Assembly (NCBI RefSeq): GCF_000949635.1
Contig: NZ_BAFN01000001.1
Span: 186,001-250,000, forward strand
Source of the DNA: Candidatus Brocadia sinica JPN1
Lineage (GTDB): Bacteria > Planctomycetota > Brocadiia > Brocadiales > Brocadiaceae
DNA length: 64,000 nt
Direction of reading: 5' to 3'
The translations under genes were made by a program, and so were the position numbers. The notes under the pieces were generated by a model. The model made no database searches and was not told the origin of the DNA. It was given only the letters and a program-made list of their open reading frames with translations. Numbering within the stretch: the stretch's first letter is position 1; each line of letters starts with the position of its first letter. Positions 25,802-34,250 of the stretch are shown in pieces.

Positions 25802-27724
25802 CTATCTTTTCTCTCTAATTTCAGATTCCACGGTTTTTATGAAATCTTCAATTGCCATTACCCCTTCATTTCCTTTTTTTCTGCTTCTTACAGAGACGGC
25901 GCCACTTTCTATTTCTTTGTCACCCACTACCAGTAAATAAGGAATTTTCTCCAGCGTGCCTTCTCGTATCTTATAATTAATTTTGGCATTGCTTATATCA
26001 CATTCTACCCTAAAATTCTTCACAAGCAACTGAGTTTGTAATTTTTTTGCATACTCTGTGTGTGCATCAGTAATGGGTAATATCCTCATTTGAATTGGCG
26101 CTATCCACAAAGGGAAATCGCCTGCATAATGTTCGATCAAACAACCCACAAACCGTTCCATAGCCCCAAGGACAGTACGATGAACCATTACCACCCGGTG
26201 GTGAAAACCATCCGGGCCAACATAATTGACATCGAATCTTTCCGGGAGGTTGAAGTCAACCTGGATAGTAGGCCCCTGCCACCCGCGCCCTATAGCATCC
26301 TTGACCTTAATATCGATCGCCGGGCCATAAAACTTCGCCTCCCCCTCCATCCGTGTATACTTTAGTCCCTTTTTGTCTAAGGCGACTTTCAATGCATTTT
26401 CGGCGTGATCCCAAACATCGTCCCGGCCTATATATTTATCTTTTTCTCCCTTACCCCGTACGCTCAATTCTATCTCATATTCCTGAAATCCGAAACTTGA
26501 TAGCATGAACTGAGCCAATTCGATTACGCCCAAGATTTCACTTTCTAATTGTTCCGGTGTGCAGAATATATGGGCATCGTCCTGAGTAAATCCACGTACA
26601 CGCAATAATCCATGTAAGACGCCAGACCGTTCATATCGATACACGGTTCCCAATTCCCCCCACCGTAAAGGAAGATCCCGGTAACTGTGAAGTTTCGTTT
26701 TGTACATAAGCACTGCAAAAGGGCAATTCATGGGTTTTAGGATATATTCATGTCCGTCAACCTCTATCGGAGAGTACATACTTTCACGATAAAAATTCCA
26801 ATGACCACTGGTCTTCCATAAATTGATCTTTGCAATATGGGGGCTGTAGAGAATTTCGTATCCCCGCTTGAAATGCTCTTCTCTCCAAAAATTCTCAATA
26901 ATATTGCGTATCCTGGCGCCCTTTGGATGCCAAAAGGTTAAACCAGCCCCCCCTTCTTCATGAAAACTGAAGAGATCCAAATCTCTTCCAATTTTCCGAT
27001 GGTCACGTTTTTCCGCCTCTTCCAGGAATTGTAAATATTTGTCAATCTCTTTTTGGGTAAAGAACGCCGTCCCATAAATACGCTGCAGCATGGGATTGGT
27101 TTCTTTCCCACGCCAATACGCACCAGCCACGCTAAGGAGTTTGAATGCCTTAACCTTGCTTGTCCTCTGGATATGCGGACCCCGGCACAAATCCACAAAA
27201 TCTCCTTGCGTGTAAAAAGATACCGTCTCATCCTCGATATCCTTAATAAGTTCTGCTTTAAAAGGCTGACCAATAGCTTCCATCTTCTGTATGGCTACAT
27301 CGCGAGGTAATTCCATTCTCTTGAATACAATATCCTCACGGATGATTTTTGCCATTTCTTCTTCAATCTTCCTGAGATCTTCTTCGGACAGGCTGTGCTG
27401 AAGGCCGAAGTCATAATAAAATCCATTTTCAATGGTAGGGCCTATACCGAGCTTTACACCTGGGAAAAGTCTGCTAACCGCCTGTGCCATAATGTGAGCT
27501 GTGCTGTGGCGAAGAATTTCTAACCCTTCTTCTGTGTCTTCAGTAATTACCGAGAGGGAAATATCTTCTTTTATGGGATAACTAAGATCCACAAGAACGC
27601 CGCCAGCCTTTCCGGCTAACGCCCTTTCGCCCAAGCGGATACCTATATTGCTGGCAACCTCACCAATGGTTATATTTTCCTTGTATTCCTTTTTTGTTCC
27701 GTCAGGTAACGTAATCTTAACCAT
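25802..27724 (-). CDS. thrS: Threonine--tRNA ligase
   Basis: A 640-residue ThrRS with all four parts. The N-terminal TGS domain is MVKITLPDGTKKEY. The editing domain holds HSTAHIMAQAV and CRGPHIQ. The class II core includes KPMNCPFAVLMYK, RWGELGTVYRYERSG, RVRGFTQDDAHIF and HRTVLGAMERF. The C-terminal anticodon-binding domain contains IAPIQMRILPI. Length is normal. It is the first protein gene of the translation operon, 62 bases after tRNA-Val on the same strand. No T-box was found upstream. Confidence 0.97.
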   Translation of the reverse strand: MVKITLPDGTKKEYKENITIGEVASNIGIRLGERALAGKAGGVLVDLSYPIKEDISLSVITEDTEEGLEILRHSTAHIMAQAVSRLFPGVKLGIGPTIENGFYYDFGLQHSLSEEDLRKIEEEMAKIIREDIVFKRMELPRDVAIQKMEAIGQPFKAELIKDIEDETVSFYTQGDFVDLCRGPHIQRTSKVKAFKLLSVAGAYWRGKETNPMLQRIYGTAFFTQKEIDKYLQFLEEAEKRDHRKIGRDLDLFSFHEEGGAGLTFWHPKGARIRNIIENFWREEHFKRGYEILYSPHIAKINLWKTSGHWNFYRESMYSPIEVDGHEYILKPMNCPFAVLMYKTKLHSYRDLPLRWGELGTVYRYERSGVLHGLLRVRGFTQDDAHIFCTPEQLESEILGVIELAQFMLSSFGFQEYEIELSVRGKGEKDKYIGRDDVWDHAENALKVALDKKGLKYTRMEGEAKFYGPAIDIKVKDAIGRGWQGPTIQVDFNLPERFDVNYVGPDGFHHRVVMVHRTVLGAMERFVGCLIEHYAGDFPLWIAPIQMRILPITDAHTEYAKKLQTQLLVKNFRVECDISNAKINYKIREGTLEKIPYLLVVGDKEIESGAVSVRSRKKGNEGVMAIEDFIKTVESEIREKR

Positions 27725-27785
27725 AAATACAAAAATTTAAGAACTTATTGTTGAAATTTCGAAATATACGCTTAACCAAAACTAA

Positions 27786-27862
27786 TGGTGGGCGATACTG
27801 GGCTCGAACCAGTGACCTCTTGCTTGTCGAGCAAGCGCTCTAGCCAACTGAGCTAATCGCCC
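27786..27862 (-). tRNA. tRNA-Val(GAC)
   Basis: A 77-base tRNA with encoded CCA. The acceptor stem GGGCGAT pairs with ATCGCCC. The anticodon stem CTTGC/GCAAG holds loop TCGACAA, so the anticodon is GAC (valine). The T arm has GGTTCGAGCC. It lies just upstream of thrS on the same strand and may be part of the same transcript. Confidence 0.96.
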
Positions 27863-28170
27863 TAAGTATTAACTTTCGGTAATAATACGTATCTTCCGAA
27901 ATCTTTAAGAATATCATACTTAGGTCGCATTATGTTATCAGATAGATTTTTTATTGTCAAGGAAAAAGGGAGTTAAAACTTTTACAGAATTTTTAAAAAA
28001 GTATTTAAAAACAATTTATGCTCTGATATGATTAGCTTACTATAATTACTCTACTAAATTAAAAAACCATCAAAGGTCTTTAAGACACTAAGTTTCTTTG
28101 TGACCTGGTGTCTTAGTGGTATAAAAAGTCACTGAAGGCCTAATTTATGAAAATGAACTAAATTATCTCT
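27863..28170. other. Intergenic region before nadA
   Basis: The stretch divides the minus-strand translation operon from nadA on the plus strand. It is AT-rich. It holds a CACAAAGACAC-type repeat at 28072-28120 and shows no coding frame. Confidence 0.5.
28072..28120. repeat. Dispersed CACAAAGACAC-type repeat, copy 2
   Basis: Contains GGTCTTTAAGACACTAAG, TTTCTTTGTGACC and TGGTGTCTTAGTGG, words of the same short family seen at 8687 and 29080, arranged as imperfect inverted copies. Confidence 0.5.
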
Positions 28171-29076
28171 ATGTCTACTATAATAGATAAAATCAATGAG
28201 TTGAAGAAAAAAAGGAATGCCGTGATCCTTGCCCATAACTATCAAAGAGGGGATGTGCAGGATATTGCAGACTTTACAGGCGATTCTTTGGGACTTTCCC
28301 AGAAGGCGGCAAAGACAAAGGCCGACATAATTGTATTCTGTGGTGTGCACTTCATGGCGGAGACGGCTTCTATCCTCTGTCCTGATAGAATGGTACTATT
28401 GCCCGATGAGCATGCGGGTTGTCCCATGGCCAACATGATAACATTGAGAGAACTCAGGATAAAGAAGAAGGAACACCCTAATGCAAAAGTCGTTTGTTAC
28501 GTAAATAGCACGGCTGCTATAAAGGCAGAAAGTGACATATGTTGCACTTCTTCCAATGCAATGAAAATTGTGTCATCAATTCCCAAAGACCAGGAAATCC
28601 TCTTTATACCAGACAAGAGTCTTGGAGGCTACGTATCGTCTAAATTGAATCGGCCTATGATACTTTGGGAGGGGTATTGCCCTACCCATCACAGAATATT
28701 GGCAGAACATATTATTAAATTAAAGGCAGCACACCCTAACGCCAAGGTTGTCGTTCATCCTGAATGCACACCGGATGTGATAGCGTTGGCAGACCACGTT
28801 GCCAGCACTACCGGCATTGCCAAATATTGTAAAGAAACGGATGCCAGAGAATTTATCATTGGTACAGAGACGGGTATTCTCCACCGTTTAAAAAAAGAGA
28901 ATCCGCAAAAAACATTTTTTGCCATTACACACCTTGCCGATTGTTCCAATATGAAGCTTATTAGTTTAGAGAAGGTATTGTGGTCTTTAGAGGATCTCGT
29001 TTATCAGATAAAAGTGCCCGATGATATTGCGGCGAAGGCTCGGGTAGCCATCCAAAAAATGCTTGATTTATCGTAA
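28171..29076 (+). CDS. nadA: Quinolinate synthase A
   Basis: A 301-residue NadA, the [4Fe-4S] enzyme that condenses iminoaspartate with dihydroxyacetone phosphate to quinolinate for NAD synthesis. The three domains each supply one cluster cysteine: VFCGVHFMAETA, HPECTPDV and THLADCSNM. Other signatures are AHNYQRGDVQDIADFTGDSL and CYVNSTAAIKA. Length is normal. nadB and nadC are not in this window. No strong ribosome binding site is visible before ATG 28171, but the N-terminus fits the family. Confidence 0.96.
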   Translation: MSTIIDKINELKKKRNAVILAHNYQRGDVQDIADFTGDSLGLSQKAAKTKADIIVFCGVHFMAETASILCPDRMVLLPDEHAGCPMANMITLRELRIKKKEHPNAKVVCYVNSTAAIKAESDICCTSSNAMKIVSSIPKDQEILFIPDKSLGGYVSSKLNRPMILWEGYCPTHHRILAEHIIKLKAAHPNAKVVVHPECTPDVIALADHVASTTGIAKYCKETDAREFIIGTETGILHRLKKENPQKTFFAITHLADCSNMKLISLEKVLWSLEDLVYQIKVPDDIAAKARVAIQKMLDLS

Positions 29077-29079
29077 TAT

Positions 29080-29100
29080 TTCACCGCAAAGACACAAAGG
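29080..29100 (+). repeat. Dispersed CACAAAGACAC-type repeat, copy 3
   Basis: TTCACCGCAAAGACACAAAGG lies four bases after the nadA stop codon and just before larE, again a short copy of the family seen at 8687 and 28072. Confidence 0.5.
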
Positions 29101-29116
29101 GTGCAAAAAAAGACGT

Positions 29117-29944
29117 ATGGATACAGAAGAAAAACTGAAAAAATTAAAGGATACGATAACAACCCTGGAAAGCGTTGTGGTAGCCTTTTCCGGGGGCGTA
29201 GACAGTTCCCTTGTGGCAAAGGTTTGCTATGATGTGCTTGGAGACAGGGCACTTGCGGTAACTGCACGGTCGGAGACGTACCCTGCATACGAATACGAGG
29301 ATGCCGTGAAGATTGCAAAAGAAATTGGCATTCCCCATATGACCATTGACACCAGCGAGCTTGGCATCGAGGGATTTGCCCAAAATCCTCCCAATCGTTG
29401 CTATTTCTGCAAATCGGAATTATTTGGGAAACTCAAAGAAATCGCCAGGAAAAAGGGGTATAAAAACGTTGCAGATGGCGCTAACCTGGACGATGCAGGC
29501 GAATATAGACCAGGTCTTGATGCGGCGAAGGAACTTGATGTACGTAGCCCCTTAAAGGAAAGCGGATTGAGAAAATCAGACATACGTGAGATTTCGAAAT
29601 ATCTGAAACTTTCCAACTGGGATAAACCCCCCTATGCATGCATGTCTTCCCGGTTTCCCTATGGAAACTCAATTACCGAGGAGAAATTGGCCATCGTTGC
29701 ATCGGCAGAAAATTACTTAAGAAGTATTGGGCTGAAACAATTCCGTGTCAGACACCACGACACCATTGCACGAATTGAGGTGCCGTCAGAAGATATTCCC
29801 ACACTTTTGCGAAATGGCAGGCGCAAAGACCTTGTTAAGAAATTCAAGGAAATCGGTTATAAATACGTCACGCTTGATATGGAAGGGTATCGGAGTGGCA
29901 GTATGAATGAGGTGCTTTCACAGCAAAATAACAAAAAAGGGTAA
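29117..29944 (+). CDS. larE: ATP-dependent sulfur transferase LarE, three-cysteine type
   Basis: A 275-residue LarE, a PP-loop enzyme that adds sulfur to the nickel-pincer nucleotide precursor. The PP-loop VAFSGGVDSSLVAK lies near residue 24. The cysteine used as sacrificial sulfur donor in the classical form is in YACMSSRFPYG. Two more cysteines (NRCYFCKSEL) make a three-cysteine set like that of [4Fe-4S]-dependent LarE from Thermotoga. The ATG at 29117 is chosen because the upstream in-frame part is repeat sequence. LarB, LarC and lactate racemase are not in the window. Confidence 0.9.
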   Translation: MDTEEKLKKLKDTITTLESVVVAFSGGVDSSLVAKVCYDVLGDRALAVTARSETYPAYEYEDAVKIAKEIGIPHMTIDTSELGIEGFAQNPPNRCYFCKSELFGKLKEIARKKGYKNVADGANLDDAGEYRPGLDAAKELDVRSPLKESGLRKSDIREISKYLKLSNWDKPPYACMSSRFPYGNSITEEKLAIVASAENYLRSIGLKQFRVRHHDTIARIEVPSEDIPTLLRNGRRKDLVKKFKEIGYKYVTLDMEGYRSGSMNEVLSQQNNKKG

Positions 29945-29970
29945 TATCCTTTTCGAATATTACCCTTTTT
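29934..29970. terminator. Bidirectional terminator between larE and the pilin gene
   Basis: AAAAAGGGTAATAT and ATATTACCCTTTTT form a 14-base-pair stem with A-run and T-run flanks, so it can end both the plus-strand larE transcript and the minus-strand pilin transcript. Confidence 0.9.
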
Positions 29971-29993
29971 AAAAAATTCAGAACAAAGAGGAA

Positions 29994-30671
29994 TTATTGC
30001 ATTATTACAGTATCAGTGCCAACCGAACTTTGTAAAGAATGCGATGAGTTGGAATAATTTTCCCATATATTATCATAGATATAGCCTGTTGTGCTAGAGC
30101 CGTAGTAACCGCAAGTCGATGTACCTTTCCATTCAACATGGCCATCGATATAGAGCACATTTTGTCCTTTTTGATTGTGATTGTCTGAAAGGGTTGTACC
30201 AGTTCCTAATGCATCAGCAGCGATAGCCACACCTGGGTCATTTCCTGCTGTATGGTTGTCATCGTAACCATAACTGCATCTGGATGATATGAAGCTGTTA
30301 GGGTCTGTTGTTAACGCTAAAGCACTTGTTTCTGAAACGCTGCTATCACTCGGGCATCTAAAGACCTTTCTATCGGTAATGTACCCATCAAAAAGCTTTC
30401 CCAGTGATTCTAATTCATCTTCTTTTGTTGTGCTATCACTAGCAGTCGTACCAGAAGCGCCGCCTGTAGGAAACGCCTCGTTGTTATCGTTGGCATACAT
30501 GTTTAGGGCCAAACCGATCTGTTTCAGGTTAGAAGCACACTGCGTCCTGCGGGCTGATTCGCGCGCCCTGGTCAATGCCGGTAACAAAATACCTGCAAGG
30601 ATACCGATTATGGCAATTACGACCAACAACTCTATTAATGTAAAACCTGCTCTTCCTCTTTTCTTCTTCAT
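29994..30671 (-). CDS. Planctomycete-type pilin / pseudopilin (DUF1559-like)
   Basis: A 225-residue prepilin. The leader MKKKRGRAG is cut before [19 protein letters not shown], followed by [25 protein letters not shown], the standard start of the DUF1559/H-X9-DG family so abundant in planctomycetes. The C-terminal motif is [18 protein letters not shown], one residue longer than the classic H-X9-DG spacing. The start has GGAGG upstream. It stands alone, away from the pilus assembly cluster, and could be a major pilin or secretion pseudopilin. Confidence 0.88.
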   Translation of the reverse strand: MKKKRGRAGFTLIELLVVIAIIGILAGILLPALTRARESARRTQCASNLKQIGLALNMYANDNNEAFPTGGASGTTASDSTTKEDELESLGKLFDGYITDRKVFRCPSDSSVSETSALALTTDPNSFISSRCSYGYDDNHTAGNDPGVAIAADALGTGTTLSDNHNQKGQNVLYIDGHVEWKGTSTCGYYGSSTTGYIYDNIWENYSNSSHSLQSSVGTDTVIMQ

Positions 30672-30971
30672 GGCCAGGTCCTCCTCAATATTAGTGAATA
30701 GTTCTCGTATACAATTTTACAAATTTATCTTTTTTCTCCGATTGCCTTCTTTCGGATACTATAATATCTTTTTTTATATATCGGAACAATGAAAAAATAG
30801 TTTAGGAAAAAATTAACCAGGATCATGAACCACCAAGACATGAATATATAAAACTGGTTGAAACTATTATCTTTAGATTAAAGATTACACCTTGATGTAT
30901 GGGTAATCGATGAAAGATTGGAGAAGATAAATACTTGCCAGAATAAACAAAAAACGGTAATATAAAATACT
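30672..30971. other. Divergent intergenic region pilin / radical SAM gene
   Basis: About 300 AT-rich bases with no coding frame, RNA gene or strong hairpin that I can see. A weak match to the CACAAAGACAC-type repeat (ACCACCAAGACATG) occurs near 30830. Confidence 0.45.
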
Positions 30972-31982
30972 ATGAAAGAAGCCATGTTTTTTGAAAAACT
31001 TGGGGATAGCAGGGTAAAGTGCTATCTGTGCCGCCATCACTGTGTTATTGATGATGGTAAAAAGGGCATTTGCCGGGTCAGGGAAAACCATGACGGCACG
31101 CTCTATTCCCTTGTTTATAGAAAACTCATTTCTGAGAATATTGACCCCATTGAAAAGAAGCCCCTTTACCATTTTTATCCGGGCAGCACCTCCTTTTCTG
31201 TTGCAACCGTGGGATGTAACTTCAGGTGCCTGAATTGTCAAAACTATGAGATCTCACAACTACCGAAGGACCATGAACAGATCGTGGGAAAAGATGTAGC
31301 GCCAGAACAGATCGTTGAGGATGCCTTGGGTTATCAATGCAGGAGTATTGCCTATACCTATACGGAACCTACTATTTTCTTTGAATATGCATATGAAATT
31401 GCAAAAATAGCCTCCGAGAGATCCGTGAAAAATCTATTTGTGACGAACGGCTATACAACACGGGAAGCCCTTGCAACAATAAAGCCGTATCTTCATGCCG
31501 CCAACGTGGATTTAAAATGCTTCTCTGATGAAACATACAAAAAACTCTGTGGCGCGCGGCTGGGAGATGTACTCGATTGCATCCGTTCCTATAAAGAGAT
31601 GGGTATTTGGATAGAAATTACCACGTTGATCATTCCCGAAGTTAACGATTCAGAGCCTGAGTTGAGACAGATTGCAGCATTTATAAGGAGCGTTGGGCCT
31701 GAAATTCCGTGGCATGTAAGCCGCTTTTACCCAAGATATAGACTGATAGAAAAACCGCCAACCCCGGTGAAGACGCTCAGGATGGCCAGAGAAATTGGCC
31801 TTGAGGTGGGTTTGCGCTATGTTTATGAAGGTAACGTTCCTGGTGAGGGAGGCGAAAATACCTATTGCTATAAATGCAAAAAAGTCCTTATCAAAAGATA
31901 TGGCTATCAGATCATTGAAAACAACATCGTCGATGTACGATGTCCTGCGTGTAATACAACGATTGACGGTATTGGCATGTAG
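30972..31982 (+). CDS. amrS: AmmeMemoRadiSam system radical SAM enzyme
   Basis: A 336-residue radical SAM protein related to pyruvate formate-lyase activating enzyme. The N-terminal YLCRHHCVI and GICRVRENHDG are followed by the radical SAM motif VGCNFRCLNCQNYEIS (CX3CX2C). Later signatures are AYTYTEPTIFFEYAYEIA, TNGYTTREAL and the C-terminal GGENTYCYKC with a CPAC pair. The companion Memo and AMMECR1 genes are not next to it here; uspA follows after 21 bases. Its substrate is not known from the sequence. Confidence 0.9.
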   Translation: MKEAMFFEKLGDSRVKCYLCRHHCVIDDGKKGICRVRENHDGTLYSLVYRKLISENIDPIEKKPLYHFYPGSTSFSVATVGCNFRCLNCQNYEISQLPKDHEQIVGKDVAPEQIVEDALGYQCRSIAYTYTEPTIFFEYAYEIAKIASERSVKNLFVTNGYTTREALATIKPYLHAANVDLKCFSDETYKKLCGARLGDVLDCIRSYKEMGIWIEITTLIIPEVNDSEPELRQIAAFIRSVGPEIPWHVSRFYPRYRLIEKPPTPVKTLRMAREIGLEVGLRYVYEGNVPGEGGENTYCYKCKKVLIKRYGYQIIENNIVDVRCPACNTTIDGIGM

Positions 31983-32003
31983 TCAAAGTTAAAAGGAGAT
32001 CCC

Positions 32004-32468
32004 ATGATTATATTAAAAAAGATACTATGCCCCGTAGACCATTCGGAATGTTCGTATCTCGCCTTAAAGTACGCTATTTCTCTGGCATTAAAAGACGAGG
32101 CAAAATTATACCTTATGCATGTGATAGACACCCGTTTGTACGATACGGAAATATACAAATTTAGCCCGTATAAAATTGATGAGGTTGATATTGATATGTC
32201 CAAAATCCGTGAAGATTTGATGAAAAGTCTGCCAGAAGGCACAACGGATGTATTAGACGTAGAAACGATTATAGTAAAGGGGGTGCCGTTTCATGAGATT
32301 GTTAATGCTGCTGCAGAAATTAGCGCGGATATTATAGTGATTGGTACTCATGGTAGAACAGGACTTTCTCATGTTGTTATGGGCAGTGTAGCGGAAAAGG
32401 TGGTGAGAAAAGCCACATGTCCTGTACTTACGGTTAGAATGCCACCCCAGCTTTCAGCTACAAATTAA
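32004..32468 (+). CDS. Universal stress protein (UspA family)
   Basis: A 154-residue single-domain UspA protein. It begins IILKKILCPVDHSECSYLAL and ends with the ATP-binding loop VIGTHGRTGLSHVVMGSVAEKVVRKATCPVL, the G-2X-G-9X-G(S/T) pattern of nucleotide-binding members. It is preceded by AAAGGAG and lies 21 bases after the radical SAM gene, so both are probably one transcript ending at the terminator at 32505. Confidence 0.95.
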   Translation: MIILKKILCPVDHSECSYLALKYAISLALKDEAKLYLMHVIDTRLYDTEIYKFSPYKIDEVDIDMSKIREDLMKSLPEGTTDVLDVETIIVKGVPFHEIVNAAAEISADIIVIGTHGRTGLSHVVMGSVAEKVVRKATCPVLTVRMPPQLSATN

Positions 32469-32504
32469 ATTTATGAGTAAGTATCTTTTGGTACAAATAA
32501 ACGG

Positions 32505-32545
32505 GCCATTGCAGCGTAACAGGTACACCGCAATGGCTCTTTTTA
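32505..32545 (+). terminator. Rho-independent terminator after uspA
   Basis: GCCATTGC at 32505-32512 pairs with GCAATGGC at 32530-32537 around a 17-base loop and is followed by TCTTTTT. Confidence 0.85.
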
Positions 32546-32583
32546 CAAAGGGGTCCTTGGGAGAAAACTACCTTTGTTTATAT

Positions 32584-32979
32584 TTACCGTACTGAATATT
32601 TTCCCATATGCCTATCGTGTAACTCGCCAATTTTCGATTTATTCCAATTAGATACCCTGCTATAATACCCTACAATACGGGTGACTCCATAGAGCCTCGT
32701 GGTAATTCCCGTTTCCAGGGCATGGATAACCGACTCTAAATCTTGCCTGATCACCGAATCCACATCTATGGCAAATGCACATTCTAATTTGTGATTAATA
32801 ATTTTCAGACAATCCTCTTTGGGTGTATTTCCCGGGATGTCACCATCTATCTCTAAAAACTCATGGCCTTCAACTGCCGCATCAAAGGCATTTAATTTTT
32901 CTTCAATAAACAACTGTATGTCTTCCTTGTTGCCAATCCTCTCCCCTACTATAGGATTTTCCAGTATTGCTGTTGTCAT
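32584..32979 (-). CDS. Stand-alone NrdD-like C-terminal (glycyl-radical-like) protein
   Basis: A 131-residue protein whose last 35 residues (TRLYGVTRIVGYYSRVSNW, then NKSKIGELHDRH) resemble the end of anaerobic ribonucleotide reductase NrdD, where RVxGY carries the radical glycine. The zinc cysteines and catalytic barrel of NrdD are absent. The N-terminal 90 residues are helical-looking and unrecognised, with one cysteine in PKEDCLKI and one in LECAFAID. It could be a spare glycyl-radical module, as GrcA is for pyruvate formate-lyase, or only a related fold. AAAGGAG precedes the ATG. A 51-codon open frame lies 15 bases upstream. Confidence 0.7.
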   Translation of the reverse strand: MTTAILENPIVGERIGNKEDIQLFIEEKLNAFDAAVEGHEFLEIDGDIPGNTPKEDCLKIINHKLECAFAIDVDSVIRQDLESVIHALETGITTRLYGVTRIVGYYSRVSNWNKSKIGELHDRHMGKYSVR

Positions 32980-32994
32980 TTCTCCAAATCTCCT

Positions 32995-33150
32995 TTATGC
33001 ATTTTTCGTAATTTCTTCATTATTTACCGATACTGCTATTCTATAACTACTATCTTTTACACTATAAAAACCCCCCTGCCAGCTATTAACATCTTCTTTA
33101 TTTTCAAGAACAAGCTTTTTTCGATCACCTCCATTTCTCTTTAAAACCAA
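32995..33150 (-). CDS. Putative small protein upstream of the NrdD-like gene
   Basis: A 51-codon frame starting at TTG 33150 and ending 15 bases before the next gene. The peptide contains KKLVLENKEDVNSWQGGFYS and SYRIAVSVNNEEITKNA, whose composition and codon use look coding. No ATG exists in this frame, and a perfect anti-16S match GGAGGTGATC lies within it. The true start may therefore be elsewhere, or the site may serve a different frame. It lies in the long leader of the promoter at 33195-33222. I do not recognise a family. Confidence 0.42.
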   Translation of the reverse strand: MVLKRNGGDRKKLVLENKEDVNSWQGGFYSVKDSSYRIAVSVNNEEITKNA

Positions 33151-33413
33151 TTTACATCTTCATTACCATATGTTGTACGTCAAACGACGATATATCTATA
33201 TCATAAAAAAAAACTTTGTCAAGAATAAAAACACAATATTTTGTATGTCTTTTTAAAATAAGTACAACCTGTTGGTATTTAACTGCTTTTTTTATAGTCA
33301 CTTACGATTTTGATCAATATATGCAATTAATCAACCTCTTGTATACGGAAAGCGTTCTTAATTTAAACAAATTTTTATTGAAAGATATTCGTGTACATAG
33401 TAGAATCCACCAT
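33151..33413. other. Gap between the small ORF and the HAD remnant
   Basis: The stretch holds the minus-strand promoter at 33195-33222. Apart from that I see only AT-rich DNA without a coding frame or hairpin. Confidence 0.4.
33195..33222 (-). promoter_or_regulatory. Sigma-70-type promoter for the NrdD-like gene
   Basis: On the minus strand a perfect TTGACA (33217-33222) and TATAGA (33195-33200) are separated by 16 bases. Transcription would start near 33188 and give a leader of about 200 bases before the gene at 32979, enough for the small upstream ORF. Confidence 0.65.
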
Positions 33414-33709
33414 GTGAAAAAGGCGGCTATATTTGATATTAATGGTACAATAATAAAGGATATCTCTTCGGAAAGGGTATTTTTCCGCTATCTTATTGAA
33501 AAGGGAATTATTGCTTCCAAGGATTTATTAAGATTTACAAATATGTTTTTGCAAGGGTTGTAACCCGCCTGGTTGCAGAGCACAACATTGGCCTCTCATC
33601 TTCGTATGCTTATGCTAACCAATATGTAGATGTAAAATTTATGCGTCTGGTAGGATATCCCGTAGCTGTCAACGCGAGTACTATGCTTCGTGTGGTATGC
33701 AAAGCTTAA
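33414..33709 (+). pseudogene. HAD-IB-type phosphatase remnant, internally deleted
   Basis: The frame from GTG 33414 reads KKAAIFDINGTIIKDISSER, the N-terminal nucleophile motif of HAD hydrolases (DxNGT), then stops at 33563. The next stretch in another frame reads TRLVAEHNIGLSSSYAYANQ, then YVDVKFMRLVGYPVAVNA up to 33709, the C-terminal HAD motif region (YAYANxYxD). About 120 residues between the two ends are missing and the frames differ. It is a dead gene formed by an internal deletion. Confidence 0.82.
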
Positions 33710-33746
33710 TCGCTGGAAAATTGTAGCATTTTAAGAGGAAGGGCAC

Positions 33747-34250
33747 ATGAATATTTATGAAGTCATAAAGAAAAGGCGGAGTGTTCGTTCTTATAAATCA
33801 GAACCCGTTGAAGAGGAGAAGCTAAAACGGATATTGGAGGCGGCGCTATCAGCCCCCAGCGCTGCCAATAGGCAGCCCATCTGTTTTTTAGTTGTTAAGG
33901 ATGAAAAAATAAAGCAACAGTTAAAAAAAGCTTATAATGAAGAATGGTTTTATACAGCGCCGGTAATTATCTGTGTCTGTAGTATCCCGGAAAGGGCATG
34001 GAAACGAAGCGACGGGAAAAACTATGGTGATGTTGATGCTGCGATTGCGATGGATCATCTCATCCTTGCTGCAACGGCAGAAGAATTGGCTACTTGCTGG
34101 GTTGCAGCGTTTAAAGTACCGCTCGTAAAATCCATATTAAATCTGCCCGAGGGAATTGAGCCTGTGGCGTTGACACCCGTTGGATATCCGTTACATATCC
34201 CGGAACCGACTTATCGCAAACCTTTGGAGGCAATCGTTCATATCATCTAA
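33747..34250 (+). CDS. Nitroreductase-family flavoprotein
   Basis: A 167-residue nitroreductase-like FMN protein. It opens with YEVIKKRRSVRSYKSEPVEE, and ALSAPSAANRQPICFLVV is the FMN-contacting segment. DVDAAIAMDHLILAATAEEL and CWVAAF follow, and it ends EPVALTPVGYP. GAGG precedes the ATG. It is a short family member of the type often found in anaerobes; the physiological substrate is unknown. Its last four bases overlap the end of the convergent lipoprotein gene. Confidence 0.9.
   Translation: MNIYEVIKKRRSVRSYKSEPVEEEKLKRILEAALSAPSAANRQPICFLVVKDEKIKQQLKKAYNEEWFYTAPVIICVCSIPERAWKRSDGKNYGDVDAAIAMDHLILAATAEELATCWVAAFKVPLVKSILNLPEGIEPVALTPVGYPLHIPEPTYRKPLEAIVHII

Noticed and set aside
27725-28170. 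T-box leader for thrS
   Set aside because: The gap upstream of thrS is only 61 bases before the tRNA-Val gene and lacks the conserved T-box word.
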